From Symsagittifera roscoffensis (Eukaryota; Xenacoelomorpha; Acoela; Convolutidae): a DNA stretch of 60,000 nt. The stretch spans positions 10,579,671 through 10,639,670 of the forward strand of contig NC_087064.1 of assembly GCF_963678635.1 (NCBI RefSeq), given 5' to 3'. Below, piece by piece: positions 25,501-39,100 of this stretch (position 1 is the stretch's first letter; each line of letters starts with the position of its first letter). The position numbers and the translations under genes are program-made. Under the pieces are notes generated by a model. It ran no database searches and had not been told where the DNA came from. It saw only the letters and a list, made by a program, of their open reading frames with translations.

Positions 25501-28500
25501 TGAGCCTGGTTGAACTCAAAGAAAAATTCGAAGATTCTTGTGCAATTTTTCTTTTTAATTTTGTACATCAGGAAACTGTGGAATCAAAAATAATTGCTAT
25601 TTTAAAGATCAGTTATCCTATTTATGAAATTGTTCATTTGACAGTTTTTTCATTTTAGTTTTGAAAAAAAGTTGAAATAATGAAAAAATGTTCCTTGAAA
25701 TTGAACTTAGTAATAAAATATTCCGATAGTTTTTGCGCTATTTTAATAGAATCAATATAAAAGAAATGTAGACGAACGACTCTTAGCTACTTGCTAGCAT
25801 ATTAATCGATGAAACTACGGTTTTTAATTAAACTGCGGATAAATTGGAACCAAATTCATCTAATCACAGATATTTAGGCCCCGAACCGGTTCTGAACCTG
25901 CAACAAATTCCTTCCAATGAATTTGCCATTTTGTTGTCGTGGGATGAACCCGCCGACACCCGACGAATAAGGCCAGATGGTTATGAAATTACAATTACAA
26001 CCTTAAGTGGGAAGACCCTAATATCCGCGTGGCTACTGGCTTCGACTCAAAACAATCAGAATGCCTACACTTTCGATTCATCGTCGATCAAATCTCTACC
26101 AGTTGCCACTGAATTCATATGTTCAGTGCGCACTTCAATTCCAAACCCCTGTCGATCAAAAGACGAATTTCAAGAACTGTTTTACGATTTCAATTTCAGC
26201 ACTCGAAATATAAGCTGCAAAACTCGAGGTAAAATATTTATGATCTCTTCAATAATGCTCTCAGTCAAAAAAAAATTTTTTCGTATTGTTATATGAATCT
26301 TTTAAGAAAATTCCTGGATTCTGGAGCTTTCATAAATGAACGTAATAAAAACACTTATGTAAGTCGTCTTGATGATTTTTATATGATTTTTTCATGTTGT
26401 AAATCTTTTGGGGTTTGATTTAACTTTTAAGTTCAATTAAGTTCCTTCGTTAAATGGAAGGCAAATGGCACTCGTCTATAATTAAAGAGCATATGGAGCA
26501 AAAAAAATGTGAAAAACTCAAACTTGAAAGGGGATATTACTTAGATTTTTTAGCGAATAACCAAAAAAGTTTAACTAATAGTCCAGTTTACTCAAATTGG
26601 TTGTTTTATTTACAAAAAAAACAATTCTCATAAAGATTTCTTAAATTTCGAAGAAATTCAATGCCATTCATTTTTTTTTTCGTTAAAGAATTGAAAGTTA
26701 ATTTATTTGAAAACCAAGTCAGTTTCTCTTTGCTTGCGTTCATCGTCAATTTTTGGAGTTGGTGCAATAAAAAAGCGGATAGTCAACGGCGAAATTGAGG
26801 GGGAGGTTGAGTGCCCCTCTCAGGAAATCGATAGACCCTTGCCAAGCAAAGGGTGCCCCCTTTGGTACTATTTGCTACACGAGTTATGATATGACCTATC
26901 AACACAAAATTGTTCTGACGCCCCCATTGGATTAAACATAAATGTTTGTGACCAGAAACTACTTAAAAGAGGGCAACAAAATAAATACTCTTCCGAAAAA
27001 TAAACGTTTTCTGATTAGGTTTTGGCGGCGAAGCACAAGAACCCAGTTTCGCTTTCTTCAGTCCTACATTAATAATTCTCCAATGGAAAACGCCGGATGA
27101 GTTTTTGAACCAGTTTGAAGATGACTACTACTCAATTCTTCTCAACGGGCAAGAGAAGCATTCCGTCGCGCCAAATTCCACAGGTCGGTTGAATAACGGT
27201 TACAACATGAACACAACTCTGTAAAATTGGCAAATAAATCATCGCGATGAGAAATGGCCTTTTCCCACTCCAAAATTTTTCCAGGAAACTGAAATAGAGA
27301 TTTTTTATGAAAACTTTTTATTAAAGTATATTCAACGTTCATCGTAAGATTTATCAGGGAAAAACAATCTTTTCATCTCACACTTATTAATGAAACTTGG
27401 TATAATCATTTTTTCTGCTTCTGTTAGTTTATTCTAAACTTTCTGTTAATTCAAAATTCTAGCCTTAATATGAACAAGACTGCTCGCATATCAGGGCAAA
27501 GCGCTGAACGTTCCGACCAGCCCTTATTCATATCAAACGGTTTTTGGCAAATTTGTTTTTTGAAAAACAATAAACTTTGGACAATATCAGAGATCATGCG
27601 TGAAAACTTCCATCGCGCAAAACTAATACGACCGACTAGCTTCAATTCAATTTGGAACGATATTGTTGTGCGGTATGTATCGCCACGCATAAATAAACTT
27701 CGTTACGCTTTCAGGATTATGGAAAAATCTACAAAGCTTGCATAAATTAGTCCAGAGCATGACCAAACGATTTTTCAAACTCCCAAAATTTTGCAAAAAA
27801 TAATCGGAGGTAAAATATACCCATATAATTGTAATTTGGGAGTCAATATCTTCATTGGGGCATTAAAAATTTTTTTGCTCAAAACTATTAATTCGATCGC
27901 CGAAAATTCACTGATTAAAAAAACCACACCAAACATAAATATTCCGTTTTTTTCGAAGATCGAAACAACAAAACAAAACTGCTCGTATCAGGGCAAAAAT
28001 CTTTAAGTTTTGACTGATTTTTATATTATATGGGGTATTGTTTGTTTGAAACATTATGAAGTTTGACAAAAAAATGCAATTTTCGAAACTTTTTGAAAAC
28101 CGTACCCCACACGTCAAGTAAAGTACAAACCGTGCGGTAGTTGTCCTAAATTAGCCAAATTGGCAATCTTTAAGACCCACTTACTATACACAAAATAATA
28201 GCCCTCTTGATTCTTGAGGGTAGATATATAAACAAACTGAAAAAAAAATAGAATCATACCAGTTTGAAGTAAATTTATTCTAACAAGACTTCTCATATTT
28301 AGAAAAAATTTCAAAAAACAGTCGGTTTTTTTATTCTACACGCTATGTAAAATATTCAAGTGATTTATTTTGCCTCTGGTTATAACCAGAGGCAAAATAA
28401 ATCACTTGAATATTTTACATAGCGTGTAGAATAAAAAAAACCGACTGTTTTTTGAAATTTTTTCTAAATATGAGAAGTCTTGTTAGAATCAATTTACTTC

Positions 28501-31500
28501 AAACTGGTATGATTCTATTTTTTTCAGTTTGTTTATATATCTACCCTCAAGAAAAATCTTTATAAAACCAGCGTTGAGATTGCTGCTTCTGAAATTGATT
28601 TGAGATCTGCCTACTACGCTAAGCCTTAATATAAAACTAGTTGGCAAATAGCAAACTGTGATGGATGTAATTTAAAACACATAGATTTTGCAAAAAAATC
28701 ACAGCTGAAATCTCATATTAACTTCAAGTGCCAGCACCAACAACGTTGGTCATTTATGTGGATATTATCTGCTTATTCAATTAGCTTTGAAAATGGTTTA
28801 TGTCTGCTGCACAACTAAAACTCCAAAAAGTCTAAATTTCAGTTTAAAAATCATCTTTAAAGAACTGCACTTGTGAAAGTGTCAAAAAGAGAATTTGAGT
28901 TTAACGTTCGCAAAAAATGATGTACCGTTTTCAGAGGCGGATCTAGAACTTTCTTGATGAGACGGAATTTGTCGACTTTTTGTTGTTCGACGATATGATT
29001 TTTCATGCTCCAGGCAAACTTCAGAAAAAAAGTCCTATATTTTTTGAAGGTCTTGTTTGGAAAATGTTCATTAAAAAATTCGCTCTTTTGAAGGATCAAA
29101 AGTAGTATATGTGGCACCAAAGGTGTCTTTAAAAAATTTTTAGGTTTGGTCGGCAAAAACTAGATGTCATAAAACAATATCAAAGGGGGACTCTTTGGAT
29201 GCTGAGGAGGCTGAATCGCTGAGTTGAAGCGTCTTAGTATAAATCCAGTAAGCCAGGGCTTTAACGCAGTTTATATCAAAAACAATTGCCTTGTCTAAAA
29301 ATGGATTTTTGTTCCGACTTTCGAATAAGTGATGGAATATTTGAGCTCGAGGTTGCTTTTTCCCAAAACAATAGCTAATTTTTTTCTAGACATCCAGCCA
29401 TTTTTGACCATTTTGTTTGATATCATTTGAACGGTATTGCTGTCCTGCGCTCAAATTTTTTTAAAAAATTTGTAAAAATATGGGGCTTAAAAGATTGCCA
29501 ATTTAGAAAATTTGGGACAATTAACGCATGATTTATTTCGTGCTCTTCATACATAGGCGGAGTTTTAATCCGTCTTAGAAATTGTTCCAAACTGAACAAG
29601 GGGTGTAGCGCGGGACATGAGGGCTAGTGAACCGTGATAAAGAGGATGAACGTGTTCCTTCGCGCTCGAGTTTTGCAGGAAAATGCAAAAGGTAGATTAA
29701 AATTGTTTTTGGAAAATTTTTTGTTCAAATCTATGAGGGGTCCAATTTTTTTTTAGATATGTCATACGAGAACGTCGAAGCATATCTATGCGGGGTCAAC
29801 GAACAAAAAAATGTTAAGAAAATGTCTTTCGAGAAAGTCCAGAAGTCAGTCAAAACATACCGAAATGACGTCAACAAAGTCAAAACATACCGAACTTTGG
29901 TCGAGAAAATCGAGAAAAACCAATTTTTGGTCCAGAAACTTGACCCGGGTAGTTGTATTCGATACTTTGCTGTATGCAAAATCTATTACTTTGTACTTTA
30001 CGAAGCCTGTGGGGATGATTTCCAGAAAACAAATCAGTTTTTTTTAAGTCAACACTGTTCCATCGACCTTCAAAGACAGTTGAAGCATTCAGGGCGTCGA
30101 CCTGATACGAGCAGTCATGTCATAACTAAAAGTGAATTTCTTAATGTGAGAAATTAACAGATTTTTTTGATCATAGTAGATTATAGTGCTTCTTTGTACA
30201 ATAAGTAGTGCAACAAATCGATCAGATTGTCTATGAATTATGCGTTTTTTTCCGAACAGATGACCTCAAAACAAACAATTCCTCAAACCTGACACATCAC
30301 CCCAGAAAAAAAACGGAAAATCGACCTCATAAAAATCAGTGCTTGTAATTTTTACTCATATTTAAAGCTTTTCTCACAATCAAAAAAAATTTTTAGCAAT
30401 ATTGCAACTTTCGATATTTGTTTTTAAAAGTTTTATTTATTCAAGCTGAATTCTTATAACAGATAAGAGTTTAAGTTTTCAAAGCTTGATGCGGTATACT
30501 AATTGTCACGTGCACAATACTTTGTTTTAGCAAAGGTTTTATATTTCAGTTCTAAGTGTAGCAGTAACAATCGAGCTGTGTACCTCCCAAAATGTGACCA
30601 TTGTGCCAAGGCGAGAAGGACTGGCTGCTCAAGTTGTCGAAATCAGCGTCAGGAACTGTACGTTTTTTTAATAGACCAATATCAGTAGTTTTTGTATCAT
30701 TGAGTTCCAGAAAAAATCAAAATAATCCAAAAAACATGATCAAAGCTTGTGTTTTTCAAAAAAAAAGAATTGCCTAAAGAACATCTATTTTTAACAAACG
30801 ACATGCTTTCCAAGTTTGTTTTTAGTTGATTTTGATCTGAGATGAAGTCATTACTTGAATGACATCGAGCTTCTATTAATTATTCAATATCCACTTTTTG
30901 AGTAAAATTTGCAACATACAAACTGGGAAACTGGGCTATTCTTAGACTTGTTCACTGGGTACTGCTGCAAGAGCTCACTTAGGCATCCGCTTTCTGAAAA
31001 GCTTTCATACTGACCTGTGGGTGTTTTGGAGGCCATAGAGACCTGGATCATTTGGTAGAGGCAATAACCAAATGATGAAACTTTTCAAGAAGATTAAATA
31101 AACCGAGAACGAGGGCCTTCGACATGCGAGTTTCGAAACTATAAGCATTTTCTTAAGTGAAATTCTGACAAAATTTATCCTCTCACTCAATCAAAACCAT
31201 GCTTGATCGAAAAAATCATAGGACCAGTTGATAAAGTTTACTACTAACTTTTAGAGCTCTAAATACGAGAAGCTGGGATTTCAGAAAGTATCGAAATGTT
31301 CAACATTCTAATTTTTTTGAATTTTTTTTTGTTTCTGACTGTTCAATTCAATTTTTTTATGTCCGTTTTAAGTGCAGCGATGTGCAACTTAAATAGGTTC
31401 CTTGGTGGTTCTCTCAGAAGTAATTTTTTGTATAAACATAGTGGTGAATTGTTTAAACTCCGAAAAACAAATGTTTGGCTCAGAATGCATCGTTTTGGAC

Positions 31501-33096
31501 TAAAAATCTGAAACTGCTGTAAACAGTTTTCATGACAAACAGAAATAGAACATAAAGTAGAAGTTTACACAAAAAATTCCCAAAATTTTTGTTCCTATGA
31601 AAATATCAATTGGTGCAAACAGTTATCTTTTTCTCAAAAATGAGATAACGGTGACCATTTTTAAGTTTCGAAACACGGTCAATAGAGATTTTTATGCTAT
31701 TAATTTTTGAACACTGCGATCAGTTTTTGAGTTAACCGAAATGCATTTGAGAAAAAGTATCAAACACCATAGATTTTCCTCGTAATGTATTAAAAAAAAC
31801 TTACAGCTACGGGGATAGAGCAACTAGTAGACAAAAAACTTATGAAATGATATGTAGAGTTGTGCAGTACTTTCTATGTTGATTTCAAATGTTTTCATGT
31901 ATAAATGCATACCATCCATGTATACTCTTAAGTTCAATCTTTGTTTTTTTTTTTAAGATTTAAAACTGCCGCAAATTTTTTTAGAGCCTTCTTTATCTAT
32001 CCTCCTCATGATACCTAGCAAAACTTGAGCTCCAAGAGACTAATTCAACGTATAAACTGAAAAAAATCATAAAACAAATTTTTGTTTTCTGTACTGGGAA
32101 GGAAGGAAACAGAGTTATTGCTTGGGATATTTTTTGGTTCATTTTTACTCCGATATTGTCCAAACATGTTGATTGCTTTGTTTTTGATGCTCAATTTTGA
32201 CATGCACAACTTAAAATTTTCCGCCTTCAATAGTGTCTGATAGTTTTCACCTTTTTCACTCTAAGTTATAGACGATTTATTGAGCACAGCAAAGTTATAG
32301 GTGTCTTTGAAATGAGAAAAAATTGCAACGAAAGAATATTTTTATACAGAATTTAGAATCTGCCCAGCCTTTTTTTTCACATTTGAACTGAAATCGATAA
32401 TCTGACCATTGATCCTTAAAACGAAATCCTTAAAACTATTAATCCTGCTTGCCGCGGGAGTCAGCAAGTCTTCAAAATTTAAAAGAGGAACCCATTGAAA
32501 CTTTTGGTTTGAGGTAAATCAACGCCCAAAATTAGGCGTTATTTATGTTACACTCTGGAAAAATTTTGCTTTGTGTAAAAGAAAAGTTTTGCTAAGTTTT
32601 CAGCTAAAATTATTTTGTTTTTACTTATGATTCGGCAAGGTTTGACTCCTGATTCTATCCTTTTTGACTAATGATTTGACCGCGCTTGACTCATGATTCT
32701 TTTTTTTGAATTATGATTCGACCCCGTTTGACTGATGATTTTATGTTTTTTGACTCGTGATTCGATCTACGTTTGGCGTAGTTTGAAAACCAAGTGCCAA
32801 CCCCCAAGCATCGGTTGACTGCCATGTTTGGCTGCCATGTGCCATGGACAGTGAAGTGGATTTTGTTTTTGCAGTAAATTTTAGCTCTAAATCTTTCAAA
32901 AAAGATTATCTCTGCGTCTTTTTTATGCAAATTTTGATAAAGCGTCGAATGCTATAAGCGAATTTTCAGCGAAGTAGATTTTGCTTCTTGTAATGAATTT
33001 TCTCATCTAGCTCTTAAAAAAGATTAGATTATTTCAACGCCTCATTTTTTTTTTCGATAATTGACATAGCGTAATCTGCAGTTGAATATTTCATTG

Positions 33097-33176
<80 letters not shown>

Positions 33177-36100
33177 ACTAATCAAATTTTGCAAAATACT
33201 TGTACAAATATAATTTATTTGTGTTTGTTATAGGGGAAGATGAGATTTCAATGAAAAGAGATTTGGGTAAGTTTTTTAATTGTCACGTGTCGAATTTTTC
33301 TCGAGAACTTTGTTAAAGCTTGTTGATGAATTTAGGACACTTCAGACGGGCTGTTATGGGTGAGTTCAGTGTTTTAGGTTATATTGCAGTACTTATACAA
33401 AGTGGGGACATTTTGGAAAAATTTGGCAACCAGAATTGAAGAAGGGTGGTCGATCTCATTTCAACTTTACCCCTCGGCACGCTACTGTGTGTGACAATGA
33501 GAGAATATAATTTAGAAAATTTTAAATTTGAATCTTTTCATTCTTATCAGTTTTATTCCTAATTGGTTGACAGCGTATGGGAGTCGATCGGGAAGTCTTT
33601 AGATTGCCAAGTGGGTATGCTGTATGCTTGCACTAGACTAAAATGCGGATGGCAACGCTCATTGAATATTATTTATATTTTGGTACGCGTATCGAAAAAA
33701 AAATCTTTTTTTTTCTGACCTGACATACTTCATATCTAATCTATATTTCTGGTCAGAAACTCGTTATGAAATGTTTAACTAAAGCAGGGATTTTCTTGAA
33801 GCTCTTCATTTCTCATCTTTTTTTAATTACAAATTAGCTAAATCTGGCCTATTTCTTGCTAGAAAATCGAACTCCCGACTGGCACTTTGCGGTTGTGCTA
33901 TCCACTAGGCCACATGCCCTGACGAAGTATTATAGTTATTGCAACCTAATGCAAATTAACACTTGTTAAAGCAAGTGTTAACTTGCATTGTATTGCTACG
34001 GCTGTTCTGTAAACTCGAAGCAGGTTTATATCTAGTTGAGGCCAACTATAATTGGTGATAATAAGTCTACTCTAATCTCAAGCATGTGCATTTGATGTTG
34101 GCTGTACATAATGTATAGCTTATCAAAAAAAGTTTTAATCAAAAATTATTTGAGACCAGTTATGGGGTGGTCGGAACATTCAAGGCATTGCCCCGATATC
34201 CTTGAATGTTTCGACTGCCCCAAATTGGTCTCGAATAATTTTTGTTCAAAATGTTTTGATAAGCTTCTTGATAAGATATTGTTTTTGTCTTACTTGTTTT
34301 GAAGCATTAATGAAAGGTTCCTTTTTAAGAGCAATGCGGTGTTTGTCCTTCAAGGCTACTGGACCAAATATGCCAGATCCCATTTGAGCATAACGGTCAG
34401 CAATATAACACATGTGTCCCAATAACTTCAAAGAATGACCTGCAGTGCAAGGACAGATCTGTAAACATTTTAACATGCTACTACGATGAAGAAAATTTAT
34501 GCAGTTTGTACTCAATATGTTTTGGATTCTCTAAATATTCTGTCCAAAATTACTTAAGAGCGCTCAGCTCAATTAAATCGAAATCGTTGTTGGCTCTATC
34601 ATTCGCGGAAATTTTCAATTTCAGCCAATCATATTTGGACGGAATAAACAAAAATACATAAAGGAGTTCGGGTAAGCGAGGGTGAAATTGTAATTAACCC
34701 CATTTTGCTCAAAAAAATTATGAATCAAAATTAACAGATAACGCAATATATACTTTCTCCCATTAATCTGCGGATTTATATTTCTGGCAAATAATGATTT
34801 TGATGCCGTGTTACTATTTGTTGTGGCACCTTGAAATTTTTCTATTTCTCTAAAGTTGCATTTGAAATAATCTCTATTGTATTTAAAACAAGGCACATTT
34901 CTGAATGGCGTAGAATAGTCTCACACAATTCGGTCCCTGTATCATGGGGATGCACTTTTTTGTTTTCTGTAGAACCCCCTGAACCTAAGCTGGGCCCGAT
35001 TTCATTCTCTACTCTCGTGGCGGGCCAAGCAGTTCGTATTTTCTGGAATGTGTCGTCTGATTTATACAACGACTTCGAACTCATTGTCAATGGACAGCCA
35101 CAAGAACCAATAAAAACGACAAGTAAGAGAGCGCAGCGCTCACATCACTTTTCACTTCTCTTTTTGACCAATTTCGAAAAAATAAGACGTCAAAAAATCC
35201 GTTTTTCGATTGACGCGCAACGTGGTGTGTTAACATGACTCATAATTATTCCGAACTGAGTTGAGGCCAGCAAATTGATGTTTTCCAGTTTTTACTTTGG
35301 TATTTTTTAAGATCCATTTTTGGCCGACCGACCCGAAAATTTTTTGGGCGCCAATACATACTAACTTTGAGAGGGAGCGCGCGCCAAAAACAACGCAATT
35401 TTTTTTTGTAAAAATTTTCCAAAAAAGCCTAAAAACGCCTTTTATGGGCTGTTTTTTCAAAATTTTGTCTGCGGCGTAAAGAAAATGGCCAAAACAGGGA
35501 AATTCCTAGATCCACGCCTGATAACCTATAACCATTGTAACTTTTAACCTTGTTATTGGAACGCCAAGGCCGAGTGGGCCTTATATATCGAAAACGAAGT
35601 CCCATGATTTTTTTTAGAAACCTTAAGAAAGTTTGATTGCTGGGTGTGCCGGATATCAAGCCGACGGGACTTCAAGCCAAATCGTAAAATTAGGGACTTC
35701 AAGCCAAAAATTTTCCCATCAAGTCATGAAATATGATGAATTTGAAAACGTTTTGAAGAATTACTCAATTTCATGATATTTATTCAGTAGTTATCGGCGA
35801 TTTCAAGAAATTTAAGCCTCCAACTGATGTTTAGGAAAGTTGAAAAATAAAACACGGTTGTAGGCAATTTTCTTGTTTATAATTTATGCATTTCAAAAAC
35901 CGGCTGATATTATTAACGGATTTCAATCCTAAGTGATTCATTGTCATGAATAAAGTTTATTCTGGTCTAAACTTGCCTAAAACTTTTAAAAGCAACGTTT
36001 TACAGATAAAAAGTAGTGATTTGAGTTGTACGTAAAATTTATATTTCGGCCTGAAGTTATTTCGGCTTGAAGTCCCGTCGGCTTGTTGTCCTAGAGCCGA

Positions 36101-39100
36101 TTGCTGGATATCAGCATGTGGGCAAAATTGAAATTGAGCGCTCGCGTCTCATCTAAAAACTATAACTCAAAATCAAATGACCGCTCCAAGAATATTGACT
36201 TAATTCAGCCAATCAGAATTCAAGAAACAATTATCATCAAAAGTAGCGCAATTTGAATAAAATACTAGTCAATTTGAAACCAACAAAGAAACTTATTTAA
36301 ATGAGACCTTTCGAAATTGTCCCATCTAAACAAATAGGGGGGCAACAAACTTAGCTATTGATGATTATAAATTCAAAAGTTGCTCGTATCAGAAGGAGGC
36401 CCTGATTGTTCCGACTGACTCTTAAAGTCTATTGTCTATAGAGTAGTAAAAACATGAAAAAATTAATTGTAATAAACAAAAACAATTTTTTTAATTCATC
36501 CCCCACCTGCAGTATAAGGTACGAAGTGATAGATTTCGCTTTTAAAAACAAATCAATTATACTGCAAAAATTTATTGGAACGCACACAATCACGACTCAG
36601 ACTTAGTTTTGTTATCAAAAGAAATTGTTAGACATAACTTTTGTGCTGATTTGACAAAAAAAATTCTGCCAAGGAATTGGGTCGTCAAAAACTAGACAGA
36701 ATGTATTCTGCAGCCAGGAAACCACAAAATTCCCTATTCAATAAATCGAAACAGAAGCCAATTACTGCCCCCTACTTCGCCAAATATTAGCTCGTTTTTT
36801 GTACCTACACTTTGGCAAAAACAGACACTGGAAAAATCTTCTTGCTTGTTTTGAAAAAACTCAGTTGGAGTCGCAACATTTTGCACCCAGGAATTTTTTG
36901 ACAAAATTTCAAAAATCGGACACACTGTTGTACATGATGGAGCCTTTTCCACAACCCCTCGTCTATGAGAGCCAGCTTTTACAAATTTTTAAGTTGTGGA
37001 CGAGCAAAAAATCCCATTTGAAGGCATTTTTTGAGAGGGAAAACAGATACTCATTATTTGTATATATTAACTGCTCAGCATACAAAATGTCTTGCGAGCT
37101 TTAATCAACCAATAGAGCCCAAAATGTTGGTTTCCGATTTTGAAACACGTCGCTGTAAAAAATTATATATCCAGTTGCTCTCAGATTGAGAGTGCAATAG
37201 TCAAAAATTCCCAATTTTCTCAATTACATCAAAAAATTTTGATTTTCAGTTATCGAATTAAAAATATGGAAAATTTTAGTCGATCCAATAACTTATTTTT
37301 GACTCATTATTGCAAAAATCGGGACTCGTCGTGGTTTTGGGAAATCAGAAGGGTAGGGCCTTCCACTAGGACGAAAGTTCATCATCTAAAAAAGCAAGAA
37401 AAACTGACAAAATTATTCTGCAAAAAAAATCGGCAAGGAGAGAGGCCCCCGACTCAAAAACCATATGGTGGATTGCAAAAACTCGGCAACAACATCATCT
37501 CAACGATATACAAAAAAGTAGTTTTCACAAATAACGGTCCATTATTGGCCTGATTTGCCGCAGTTTGTGAGAGAACTTAAAAAAAACAGAAACCCAGTAA
37601 CTTCCTTTTTCTCAATTTTGCTTTTCTTTATCTGGGATATCGAAAAAATTCTTGGAACTTTGTCTAACTTTGTTTGCTGCGCTTCAATTGATTCACGCGT
37701 TTTAGCTTACTTTGTTTACTGCTCTAACTATTATAATTACGCATGCTAATTGACACACGTGCTTATCGCTACAGCCCCGAATTAAGTTTTGGTAGCTTCA
37801 ATACGTAAAAAGTTTATGCGTGGCAGCTATCAGCTCTCATAATCGTTCCAAATTTAATTGAGGCTAGCTTTTTGGTATCAATAATTCGACACACGACTCA
37901 GACTTCGAAAAACTAAATTTTGATATTATCAGGCTGAAGCTCGTAGTTTGTCAATATATCATTAACCAAAAGTTCTTTGAGACCAAATAATGGGCAGTCG
38001 AAACATTCAGGGCTCTGCCCTGATACGAGGCAGTCTTGTTTTTTTTTGGTCGTGCAGTGCGCTTTTGAATTTCTTTCAGTCGCAGCGATCGCGATGAAAT
38101 TTTTTTTTGATCGCGTCGGTCGCACTTAATTTTTCTTCGATCGCTCCTGTCGCGTCACATTGCTTAGGTATGGAAGTACCAAATTCTGCTCGTGGTGGTT
38201 TGAAAATACTTATATCTGATCTGGATTTTTTGGAAATTTTATGATTCGGCTGCGACAGACTGGTCATAAAATAACAATCTCGACCCGGATAGGTTTAAAG
38301 AATGACAGGGCATTAAAGTAGCAAAACTTTAAAGAGACATCAAAGTTCAAAGTTCGCCGCTTTCTGGTTGAAAACTTCTATTCAATGGCTGTTTCTATTA
38401 TGTTTTTGTTTAAGTTTTTTGTTTCAAAATAAAATATCTGGTTTAAATATTTGCTGACTAAGCAGCTGCTGAACGAAAAATAAGGCAAGTCATTACAAAT
38501 ATACACTTTTGGCCAACATTTTTTTTCCGAAAATGTTGAAAAAATTTATCAAAATTACTGTCAAACTATCGATACGCAAACGCTTTTTTATTGATACAAA
38601 AATTTTAAAAAATATCTAAACATTCTAAACAAATTTAGGATGAATGATAAATGAAAAATCTGATTATTTTCCAAAAACTCAGCGCTACGTTTTGCGCAAA
38701 CTACTTAATTCTGATTGGCTGAAAAAAGCAGTGGTTTTTTAACCATGTGAGCATGTGAGCGTTATCCTTCATTCATTTAGATCAGGGGGATCATTTAATT
38801 GGTTCGAATACCTGTTTAGTGCAATGGTAAGAAGATTTTTTACTTCATTTGACCTGTGCTTGCATCGTTGCTCAACTTTTTGTTTCGAACTTAATTTAAA
38901 GTTTCTTCATAATTTTGACCTACTGTTCGACTTTGTCAAAGAAAAATTGCGATAGTGCTAAAAAGGGCATATTGAACTGAATTTGATTTGCTTTCAGATC
39001 TCTCAAACAATCGGGTAGATACGTGTGGAAACGACATCCACCTCCCCCCTCTCTCATGCGTAAACGACTCCCACCCTTAGACCAACAGAACACTATTTTG

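Larger units (their letters stand above)
30658..33233. other. Host intron 5
   Basis: 2.6 kb AT-rich intron. The parts with structure are the GATTCGAC-type repeat at 32627-32775 and the (AT)n tract at 33101-33172. A hydrophobic plus-strand frame at 31296-31511 is low-complexity. No gene recognised. Confidence 0.5.
33360..34972. other. Host intron 7
   Basis: 1.6 kb intron between micro-exon 6b and exon 7. It contains the tRNA-like SINE head (33862-33922) and the hairpin element at 34117-34265. Nothing else recognised. Confidence 0.5.

Noticed and set aside
29759-30157. 132-residue plus-strand ORF
   Set aside because: Its 3' part is the terminal hairpin of the fold-back family and the rest contains a short internal repeat (gtcaaaacataccgaa). 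No domain or splice signal supports a gene.
36720-37060. A further copy of the CAGNGGCGGA family
   Set aside because: Only short words such as 'ggcaaaaac' and 'gacaaaatttcaaaa' are shared, and both termini are missing. I do not think it can be assigned.
37140-37553. 137-residue plus-strand ORF
   Set aside because: Low-complexity, Lys/Asn-rich translation of AT-rich intron, lying between two fold-back ends. No recognisable motif.
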